DNA of 40,729 nucleotides from a virus, in the IMG/VR virus record IMGVR_UViG_3300020202_000147, positions 1-40,729 of that record; one strand, written 5' to 3'. The notes beneath the pieces were generated by a model. That model ran no database searches. It had not been told where the DNA came from and saw only the letters and a program-made list of their open reading frames with translations. Both the position numbers and the translations under genes were made by a program. Shown one piece after another: positions 28,440 to 35,113 of this stretch; the first letter of the stretch is position 1, and each line of letters starts with the position of its first letter.

Positions 28440-29487
28440 CGATTGTGTAGTTGATTTTTACCTGTACGCCCGTAACCGTCCCCGTGACTGCCCCACCGTC
28501 GATTGCAATGTAATCTCCTGCATCGATCGTGGGATTTGTAAGGCTTCCGTCATCGGCTGCGCCGGTGTTACCGCAGGTAATTGTGGTGTCAACGGTTGAA
28601 CAGTTATCTCCGTTCCCGTCGCACTCCTGGACATCAATCACCGCAGACTCACCCGTTCCTGCCGGATCAACGATACAGGTAATACTTGTGATCGTGATCG
28701 GGTCAGCGACTTTATCCACATAAATCAAATCTGTGGCTGCCGGGCTTTCGTAGTAAATGGGATAGCTTTTCTTGTAGGTCACGACTCGTTTACTTGCACC
28801 GTAATACGCGAACTGGTCGTCTGATGTATCCACCGCAACTTCACCAGCTGCGTCAACGGTTGGCCCTGTTCCGCTTGGGATGGCTAATGACGATGTAGTA
28901 ATTGTGCTACCAGTGATCGTTGCGTTTCCGCTCACCCGGAGCGTGCTGTGAATGTGCGTTGTTACCGCAGACACCGCATCCGCTGAGGCGTTTACAAACA
29001 CCGCGTTTGCGCTCGAGCGAAGAACTCCGCCCGATTTAACGTGCACCGCATCAAACGATGCTTTTGACATCACGACGTTTCCGCTCGCGGTTAAGGTTGT
29101 GCTGACACTCACTGTGTTGGCAGATACAACGATCCCGTCTGGTAGAACGAACGTGTTGTCTGACGAAACGCCAAGTCTTACTCTCTGGCCGGAGGTTGTT
29201 AGCCAAGCCAAATACTGGTCGTTCCCAATATTCACGACATCTTTTGAGCTCACAACGTTCCGGGTGCTTAACACACCGCCGGAGTTAAACGACGCGTAAT
29301 TAACTGTTCCGCCAAGGATCGTGACGCCGTAAAGGTTCGTCAACGTGTCCGACTGAAGAACCTGCGTTGCTTCGAGCGAGGTTCTGACGATCGTTTCATT
29401 GGAAGAAACAACACCAGATCCGGTTTCTGTTTCCCACGCAAACGCGTTTGAGCTTAAAAGCAAAAGAATGGCTAGAATTTTCTTCAT
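28429..29487 (-). CDS. Secreted tail-fibre-like protein
   Basis: ATG 29487 overlaps the O-antigen-ligase-like stop (ATGA). The signal peptide is MKKILAILLLLSSNAFA. A Ser/Thr/Val-rich shaft with repeats follows (VVSANTVSVSTTLTASGNVV; AVSAVTTHIHSTLRVSGNAT). The C-terminal Cys-containing beta domain (ITITSITCIVDPAGTGESAV; DAGDYIAIDGGAVTGTVTGV) resembles the end of the 733-residue protein. A role as fibre or surface adhesin is likely. Export by Sec is the oddity. Confidence 0.65.
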   Translation of the reverse strand: MKKILAILLLLSSNAFAWETETGSGVVSSNETIVRTSLEATQVLQSDTLTNLYGVTILGGTVNYASFNSGGVLSTRNVVSSKDVVNIGNDQYLAWLTTSGQRVRLGVSSDNTFVLPDGIVVSANTVSVSTTLTASGNVVMSKASFDAVHVKSGGVLRSSANAVFVNASADAVSAVTTHIHSTLRVSGNATITGSTITTSSLAIPSGTGPTVDAAGEVAVDTSDDQFAYYGASKRVVTYKKSYPIYYESPAATDLIYVDKVADPITITSITCIVDPAGTGESAVIDVQECDGNGDNCSTVDTTITCGNTGAADDGSLTNPTIDAGDYIAIDGGAVTGTVTGVQVKINYTIDAE

Positions 29488-30593
29488 GAATAGTCCTCTT
29501 GTAATAAAGCCTCGACGCAAGCGAGCATGTAACAGGCAAGCCCGGCGAACCGCCCTAGATGAAATGGAAAATGGAATAAGGAAACGACCACTAACGGGAT
29601 AAGAATAGAAATCGCCATCCGGTGTCGATGAAACGTCAGATCAATCCGCGACCAGATGTTTTTAAAATAACAGTAAAGAAGAACAAGCCCGATAATCCCG
29701 GCCTCAAAGATCCACTGGATGAATTCGTTATGAGCCCAGGTCCAGGTCTGCGGCTGGCCGTTCTCCTGAAGTGTGGTAAATCCTGTGACCGCCCATGACC
29801 CGAGCCCCATCCCGAACCAGGGTTTTGACCCTGCGATATAGTTGATCCCTGCAAACCAGATATTGAAGCGTTTCGGGAACTGCCCGGACGGCATATCGAT
29901 TTTCAGGATGTAAAACACCCCGGCTGCGACCGCTGCGATGAACACAGCCCAGAATATTTTTTTGTTCTTGTGCCACAACAGAAACAGAAGCGAAGCGATC
30001 AAGGCCACCACCGCCGTTGACGACTTCCCGAACCACAACAAAGGAATGCAGATGATTGCGTTGAACGGATTGGCTGCGAAGATGAACGGGAACGCCATCG
30101 CCGCCAGACAACCGAGGTTTGCTTTCAGGCCCATAAACCCAACCTGATCCGGCTCCGGCATGTTCTGGGGCATGGAACTTTTGAAAATAGGATCAATGTT
30201 GTGGATCTGCAGAGCTAACCAGATCACGTTCAGGGCGCAAAATAATGCGAGTAAATTCCCGATCGCTTTAAAATCTAAATCAACTCTCTCGGCCAGTTCT
30301 TTGATCAGCGCAACGCCGAGGAAAAAGTTAAGAAGTTTTAGTCTTGAGTTCGGAGTGAAATGAAACAGAACTGTATTTAAAATGACGTAGGCTAAAATCA
30401 AGGCAAGGTAGAAGTTCGTGAACGGGCGCGTTCTCGGAACGAACAAACACACCGCCAAAAACCCCATAACCCCGTACTGGAAGAACATCTCCTGCGGTGC
30501 GTAGAAATGCAGACCAGGAATATAGAACGTTGTGCATCCGATCAGAAAGAATTTGAGGTAAGTATCGAAGGAGATCCTTTGGATGGCGCTCAA
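29484..30593 (-). CDS. O-antigen ligase/polymerase-like membrane protein (Wzy_C family)
   Basis: The 369-residue protein has about ten hydrophobic segments. It also has the long periplasmic loop typical of Wzy/WaaL, with WFGMGLGSWAVTG (about residue 260) and WAHNEFIQWIFEAGIIGLVL (about 287). The latter is the conserved H-N-x-x-x-Q-x-x-x-E-x-G-x-x-G-L signature of Wzy_C enzymes that ligate or polymerise undecaprenyl-linked O-antigen. Upstream and downstream genes are coupled by 4-nt overlaps, so it is a proper operon member between neck and fibre genes. It probably alters the host surface polysaccharide. Substrate is unknown. Confidence 0.85.
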   Translation of the reverse strand: MSAIQRISFDTYLKFFLIGCTTFYIPGLHFYAPQEMFFQYGVMGFLAVCLFVPRTRPFTNFYLALILAYVILNTVLFHFTPNSRLKLLNFFLGVALIKELAERVDLDFKAIGNLLALFCALNVIWLALQIHNIDPIFKSSMPQNMPEPDQVGFMGLKANLGCLAAMAFPFIFAANPFNAIICIPLLWFGKSSTAVVALIASLLFLLWHKNKKIFWAVFIAAVAAGVFYILKIDMPSGQFPKRFNIWFAGINYIAGSKPWFGMGLGSWAVTGFTTLQENGQPQTWTWAHNEFIQWIFEAGIIGLVLLYCYFKNIWSRIDLTFHRHRMAISILIPLVVVSLFHFPFHLGRFAGLACYMLACVEALLQEDYS

Positions 30594-31756
30594 AGTACGT
30601 CCTCGATTTTGTCATAGTAATACTGAGCGCCGTGTTCCGAGCTGTCACCGTCCGGAACCGTGTCCGTTAACGACGTATCTTCAGAGTCCTGCTCAAACTC
30701 ATCCTGCGCGTCTGCGATGTCATCAATAAGCCCCTGCGGCACGTCTTTCCCTGCCCACTCCAGAAGTCTTTTTTCAAGTTTGTAAGAGGCTAACCGGTGC
30801 CATTTCGTCGGGAGTAAAATTCGGTCTGAGTCGAGCCACAGGAACGGATGTTTCATGAAAAACCGGTATTTAAGGGTCTCGGCTCCGTCCGGTTTCGGCC
30901 ATAAAAGCACCGTCTGTCTTTCGATCTCTGTATCACCAGGTGCCAGGGTTCCGAGTGTCCGTGATCCGTCCTCTGTCTGGATCGTGATCTTTCCGCCGGT
31001 CTTGTCGGATTTTCCGATCGAGACAAGCGTGTTCACGGTCTTTAGCGTCACGACCTGGTTGCTGCCGTTTAATTCAACGTTCTCCGAGTCAATCTCACCG
31101 CCAATAAAGCCTTGAATATTGACCTGTATGCCAACATCACCAATTTCGTAGTCAACGTTGTCCCCTGACGCACCACGATATTTTTCCATTAGTTGAATGC
31201 GGCGCGGGCTTATGTATTTCCCGATCTTGTAAGTAAGCGAGTCGCCGGAGCGTTTAAGTCTCAACCCGACATCGTTAAGGTTAAAGATGTTGAAATTTGA
31301 GGTCACGATATCCGACCCGGCTTTAACGTTAATATTTGAGGTCGTCTTGGATGCGAGGGAGGAAAACACCTTGATCTTGGAAGCGGAGGTCAGCTGCGCG
31401 TCATATCCAACCATCTCGCCGAACGTGTAAATAAGCGGTTTTCCGGAGGTGGACTGCTGCAGCCGGATCTTTCGAAAAAACTCCTGCGGATTTTTATAAG
31501 TTAAATAATCAGGACGTGAAGATGGGCCTTGCAATGAATGCGGAACGAAATTATCAAAATGTTTGTTTAAGACGTACTCATCTGCCCCCGAGATCGTGTT
31601 GATCTGACCTCTTGACTGTCTGAAATCAGATTTAACCCGGTACCAGAGATCTTCAATGACGAAATTTCCTTCGCGCTTGGCAATATCTAAATGCCCAGCG
31701 TCGTCCGGAAGCTCGGCTTTGTTTAATGCATGTCTGACATATAACCCGAATAGCAT
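30590..31756 (-). CDS. Putative neck / head-tail connector protein
   Basis: The 388-residue protein follows a terminator and has AGGT before ATG 31756. Its segments GADEYVLNKHFDNFVPHSLQ, NPQEFFRKIRLQQ, and a late KWHRLASYKLEKRLLEWAGK resemble those of short-tailed phage neck proteins that follow the capsid gene. A Gly/Asp-rich beta stretch (KSDKTGGKITIQTEDGSRTL) lies in the middle. The C-terminus is acidic. Assignment is by position between capsid and tail genes plus a general likeness, not a firm family hit. Confidence 0.55.
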   Translation of the reverse strand: MLFGLYVRHALNKAELPDDAGHLDIAKREGNFVIEDLWYRVKSDFRQSRGQINTISGADEYVLNKHFDNFVPHSLQGPSSRPDYLTYKNPQEFFRKIRLQQSTSGKPLIYTFGEMVGYDAQLTSASKIKVFSSLASKTTSNINVKAGSDIVTSNFNIFNLNDVGLRLKRSGDSLTYKIGKYISPRRIQLMEKYRGASGDNVDYEIGDVGIQVNIQGFIGGEIDSENVELNGSNQVVTLKTVNTLVSIGKSDKTGGKITIQTEDGSRTLGTLAPGDTEIERQTVLLWPKPDGAETLKYRFFMKHPFLWLDSDRILLPTKWHRLASYKLEKRLLEWAGKDVPQGLIDDIADAQDEFEQDSEDTSLTDTVPDGDSSEHGAQYYYDKIEDVL

Positions 31757-31773
31757 TTAAACCTCGTAAGAAA

Positions 31774-31796
31774 GCCGGGGGCTGTGAACCCCCGGC
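31774..31796 (-). terminator. Rho-independent terminator after the capsid cluster
   Basis: Perfect arms GCCGGGGG/CCCCCGGC with a seven-base loop, then TTTCTT on the minus strand. It lies 7 nt beyond the stop of the secreted decoration-like gene and would reduce transcription into the neck gene, giving high capsid expression. Confidence 0.8.
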
Positions 31797-31802
31797 AATC
31801 CG

Positions 31803-32312
31803 TTAGACAATCGTGATATAAGCAAGCGATGTGTCTTCACCGTTACCAGAAGCAGCGGTGGTTTCGAGAGCGAAACCAAGCTGATTGATGGTGTTGGAAG
31901 TCACAAGCGAAGCATCACCTGACGTGCTGACGAACAGAGCATTACCAGAAGTAACTGTCTCTGTGGTCTTAATGCCGACATAGCCTTTGCCGCGAACAAT
32001 CGCCATTCCTGTATTTCCGGAGGCAATCGTTGTTTGAGCAACACCAGCGACACGCACACCATCTGCCGAAGCGGAAGAAACGCGAACCTGGAACGCGCCG
32101 TAATCTGCATCATGAGCGGTGTTGTTCACATCAAACACAAGCACCGTTCCCTGAGACACAAGCGTTGTTTCGTTCGAGGCTACGCGAACTGTCACCCAGC
32201 AATCATCCGACGAACCTTCCACGTTTCTGCCTTCCGCGCACTGAAGAGCAAATGCGTTAGAAGCAGAAACAAGGAGGATCGCAAACAAGAAAACTAAATG
32301 TTTAAGTTTCAT
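31803..32312 (-). CDS. Secreted decoration-like protein
   Basis: Located directly after the capsid gene with AAGGAGG before ATG 32312. The N-terminus MKLKHLVFLFAILLVSASNA followed by FA is a Sec signal, and the mature protein starts LQCAEGRNV. Repeated beta segments (VRVASNETTLVSQGTVLVFD; GVAQTTIASGNTGMAIVRGK; GYVGIKTTETVTSGNALFVS) resemble the beta-tulip DUF2190-type decoration proteins that stud HK97-fold capsids. The position is the standard one for a decoration protein. A signal peptide on such a protein is unexpected. It may instead coat the cell surface. Confidence 0.6.
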   Translation of the reverse strand: MKLKHLVFLFAILLVSASNAFALQCAEGRNVEGSSDDCWVTVRVASNETTLVSQGTVLVFDVNNTAHDADYGAFQVRVSSASADGVRVAGVAQTTIASGNTGMAIVRGKGYVGIKTTETVTSGNALFVSTSGDASLVTSNTINQLGFALETTAASGNGEDTSLAYITIV

Positions 32313-32325
32313 AGATCCTCCTTCC

Positions 32326-33345
32326 TTAGAAGCCAGCGCCGGTATAAACCGACTGGAATTTGGGGCCAGACAAGCAGAACTGACCCATGATTAGAGTTTT
32401 TGCCACTTCCTGGAACACGTCATAAGCTTCAATAAAATCCCCGATTTTAAAGTTCGCATCTTTCAGAGCTTTAAATTTGAGGAATTTGGTATTAAGAGCG
32501 TATAAATGACCAGAGGCAACGTTATCGCCCCACGCGACACGGCAATCTGCCATGTACATCAGGTGCGGATAACCAACCTTGGCATCTTTTCCACCCGAGT
32601 CCGCAAAACGCTCGTTCGCTTGCAGCGAAATCTGGAAAGCATCCCAGATCGTGCGAGTCGTGAGCATCAGGTTCGGACGGTTCATGCCGAAGGATGCGCC
32701 GTTATAGACATCCTGAACAACCTGACGACCGGCGTTGTTGGTATTCCATGCCGTCGCTGAAGCAATCGAAGTCGTGACAACACGGCTGCGTGCTTTTGTG
32801 TAGGTTGTTTTGGAAACGCCTGTTCCCGGAATATCCTGCGTTGCGGTATCAGGAACTAAGTCCCGAAGCCCTAACCATCCAAACTGGCTGCCTTGATCGC
32901 TTGCGCTGGCAGCGCCGTTTAATTGGTTAGATCCGCAAAGATAGATGTCCAGTGCGTTGTGAATAGATTCTTTTGTTTGCTCAACCTTTGACTTCAAGAG
33001 ACTAACTGCTTTCGCTTCACCAGCGTTTAAAGCCAGGTCAGTCGTGTAAAGATGCGTTGTGCCGTAAAAAATCGCCGGGCTATAAAGAAACGCATCAATA
33101 CCTTCTTGTTCGTCAACGTTAAGAACTGCACCACGTCGTGTACCGCCAACCGCTGCAGAGTCACCAATAATTGCAGGTTCATTAAATTCACGGCCGCCAT
33201 CCTCAACTTCAAGCATTCCGCCTTTGTCTTTGATCTCAGACAAAAGGGCGTTGTTTTGGACGATGCTGGATTTAATGTTCCCGGCAATCTTCTCTTTGGT
33301 TACGGCCCACAACGCGCGTAATGAGTTATCTGTGGGTTTTCCCAT
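32326..33345 (-). CDS. Major capsid protein
   Basis: The 339-residue protein has an N-terminal helix (NSLRALWAVTKEKIAGNIKS), FNEPAIIGDSAAVGGTRRGA, PAIFYGTTHLYTTDLALNAG and GMNRPNLMLTTRTIWDAFQI. These are typical of an HK97-fold coat protein of the group with no cleaved N-domain. It sits between scaffold and decoration genes, and the terminator beyond suggests abundant expression. It should form the icosahedral shell. The family is assigned by context and shape. Confidence 0.8.
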   Translation of the reverse strand: MGKPTDNSLRALWAVTKEKIAGNIKSSIVQNNALLSEIKDKGGMLEVEDGGREFNEPAIIGDSAAVGGTRRGAVLNVDEQEGIDAFLYSPAIFYGTTHLYTTDLALNAGEAKAVSLLKSKVEQTKESIHNALDIYLCGSNQLNGAASASDQGSQFGWLGLRDLVPDTATQDIPGTGVSKTTYTKARSRVVTTSIASATAWNTNNAGRQVVQDVYNGASFGMNRPNLMLTTRTIWDAFQISLQANERFADSGGKDAKVGYPHLMYMADCRVAWGDNVASGHLYALNTKFLKFKALKDANFKIGDFIEAYDVFQEVAKTLIMGQFCLSGPKFQSVYTGAGF

Positions 33346-33358
33346 TTCGATTTACCTT

Positions 33359-34399
33359 TTAGGAACGAATTTCTTCGAGTCCTTGTGAGAAAATTTCGTC
33401 TAGGTTGGACGCTTCAGGCTTGGCACTGGCTGGAACACGGGAAGCCGGTTTTGCAGGAGTGCGTTTAGTCGCGTCCTTCGACTCGGTAAAAACCTTTTTG
33501 ATCGCTTCTTTTTCCGTACGCCCAAGCTTCGCTAAAGCCAAACGGTACATCTCATCAAGCGAGATTCGCTTTCCGTCGTCGTCTTTCAATCCTGAAAAAC
33601 GCGCCATTGTGGAAAGCTCTTCTTGTGTAAGCTTGATTCCAGACTTCTGTTTTTCAGAAATCCAGGACTCGACTTCCCGAACCGCTTCTTTGCGCTCGAA
33701 CTCTTGCTTCTCAGCAAGAAGCTGCTGTTCTTTGCGCTCTTGTTCCTGGCGGTACTGGTCAAACTCACGTCTGACGCTGATCACCTGGGAGTCTCGGGAG
33801 TAATCGACGGGTTGTCCGTTCTGCCCTGCGAGGGGTCCTACGGGGTTCTTACCTTGTGCGATTAAGGATACGTCTTTAGCGAAGGCTGAAATCTGTGTTG
33901 CGAGTTGATCGGAACCGTGCTGGTAGACATGCCAGAAATTATGAAAAAACGACATATCTTCCGGGCCCGGCTTTACCGCTCCCCACGCTTGGGATTCCTT
34001 GGCCTCTTTTTCCTCAAATTGTTTCTGTAATTCCGCAGCTTTCTTGCGTTCCTCTGCTGCCTGCATCGTCTTCCGGGTATAGTCCGACTGGCGCAGAAAT
34101 CCTTCTTTAAGAAGTGGGTTCCTATCCAGGAACGCCTGAAATTCTTTCTCGTTCTTAAAGGCGACTTTGCGCGCTTCGTCTAACGTGATCTCGCCAAAGG
34201 GTGTCTCGACGGCAGGTTGTTCTGCCTCGTCAACTTGTCCTTCAGGTTGAACTTCTTCCGGTTGGCTAGTTTCTTCAGGACTACCAGCCTTATCCTTGAG
34301 AGCTTCACCAAAAATATCCGAGATGCTTTCCGGGGCTGCGCTTGCCTCGGGAACGCTTGTCTCCGCAATATCTGGTGCTGCTTGCTCGATGTCTTCCAT
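33359..34399 (-). CDS. Scaffolding protein
   Basis: The 346-residue protein is acidic and disordered at the N-terminus (Glu/Pro/Ser-rich). It has a middle part with FKNEKEFQAFLDRNPLLKEG, a long coiled coil (QYRQEQERKEQQLLAEKQEF) and a basic linker before the end. It lies directly before the capsid gene, as scaffold genes do. An ESISDIFGEALKD motif (about residues 24-36) and a C-terminal ASNLDEIFSQGLEEI resemble the SLDDLF motif in the internal protein. The C-terminal end in P22-type scaffolds binds coat protein. Confidence 0.8.
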   Translation of the reverse strand: MEDIEQAAPDIAETSVPEASAAPESISDIFGEALKDKAGSPEETSQPEEVQPEGQVDEAEQPAVETPFGEITLDEARKVAFKNEKEFQAFLDRNPLLKEGFLRQSDYTRKTMQAAEERKKAAELQKQFEEKEAKESQAWGAVKPGPEDMSFFHNFWHVYQHGSDQLATQISAFAKDVSLIAQGKNPVGPLAGQNGQPVDYSRDSQVISVRREFDQYRQEQERKEQQLLAEKQEFERKEAVREVESWISEKQKSGIKLTQEELSTMARFSGLKDDDGKRISLDEMYRLALAKLGRTEKEAIKKVFTESKDATKRTPAKPASRVPASAKPEASNLDEIFSQGLEEIRS

Positions 34400-34457
34400 G
34401 AATTTGCTCCGTTGTTGGCGGATTCCATTCGGATTGTCCGCGTGTTTAAAAACAAAA

Positions 34458-34520
34458 AACCCAAGCCGAGATTTTTAGTCTCAACTTGGGTTCAGGCCCA
34501 CGCTTGTGGGGTAAAACCGC
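34458..34520 (-). terminator. Tandem-hairpin terminator (copy 2)
   Basis: The minus strand has a CCCAC-AAGC-GTGGG hairpin preceded by GCGGTTTTACC, then the stem AACCCAAG/CTTGGGTT with inner GAGA/TCTC and a T run. It sits after the small gene at 34541-34642. The order and sequence of the first hairpin resemble the terminator at 19.8 kb. Confidence 0.75.
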
Positions 34521-34540
34521 TACTACCTAATTTTTAATAA

Positions 34541-34642
34541 CTAGATCTTGTCTTTTAACCTCGAGATAAAACCGGGAAATAATCGCTCCATATTTTTCAG
34601 GTACGCGACTAAATGCCCGATTAGGTTATCCACTTCACGCAT
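34541..34642 (-). CDS. 33-residue helical protein
   Basis: The ORF starts ATG 34642 within the end of the upstream gene (ATGCGTGA overlap) and encodes MREVDNLIGHLVAYLKNMER then LFPGFISRLK. It is helical, basic at the end and without known family. It lies between portal-side small genes and a terminator. Coding support is the overlap and composition only. Confidence 0.45.
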   Translation of the reverse strand: MREVDNLIGHLVAYLKNMERLFPGFISRLKDKI

Positions 34643-34793
34643 CAACTTTTTTCTTTTTTTTCGGTTCTGGTTCGTCTTTGGGTTCGTTTTGTTTGTTCAA
34701 AAGATGCAAACACACAACGCGCAACGCGATCAGATCCCGGTCATACGGGTTCCGGGGATTATTTAACTGTTTTAGTGCTTCTTCGAGTTCCAT
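34635..34793 (-). CDS. 52-residue protein with lysine-rich tail
   Basis: ATG 34793 overlaps the TGA of the zinc-containing gene (TGATG). Begins MELEEALKQLNNPRNPYDRD, and its middle DLIALRVVCLHLLNKQ is helical. It ends with a run of five lysines encoded by an A-rich stretch, which could allow ribosome or polymerase slippage. No family recognised. Confidence 0.5.
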   Translation of the reverse strand: MELEEALKQLNNPRNPYDRDLIALRVVCLHLLNKQNEPKDEPEPKKKKKVDA

Positions 34794-35113
34794 CACATTT
34801 CTCCGTTCTTTATTTTCTGGGCCCTGACTCTTCGCATTCCCTCTTCGAGGATGGGCGTTATGTCACTCTTCGGGCGGCTGAAAACTTGGTTGATCTTTGC
34901 ATCCCCGATGGGCATAAGCCCACGTGCTTTCGCTTTCTTCTCAGCATCTCTTGTCCCGTACGTGATCATTCCGAGTCCTAGATTAAACTTTGGGCTTACA
35001 TCCGGGACATAATGGGTCTCGTTCACAGGCCCGTTGCATAATTCGCAGGCGTGAGTTTCTTTTCCGCCCGTGATCGTGACTTTGTTATGTTTGCAAATCT
35101 CGAAATAAATCAC
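34793..35113 (-). CDS. Zinc-knuckle head-module protein
   Basis: The 106-residue protein is ATGA-coupled to the portal gene. It has ICKHN near residue 6 and HACELCNGPVNETHYV near residue 22 (a CxxC site with flanking His/Cys), then an Arg/Lys-rich C-terminal half with LMPIGDAKINQVFSRPKSDI. Similar small zinc proteins lie after portal genes in some phages. It may assist portal or scaffold assembly. Function unknown. Confidence 0.6.
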   Translation of the reverse strand: MIYFEICKHNKVTITGGKETHACELCNGPVNETHYVPDVSPKFNLGLGMITYGTRDAEKKAKARGLMPIGDAKINQVFSRPKSDITPILEEGMRRVRAQKIKNGEM

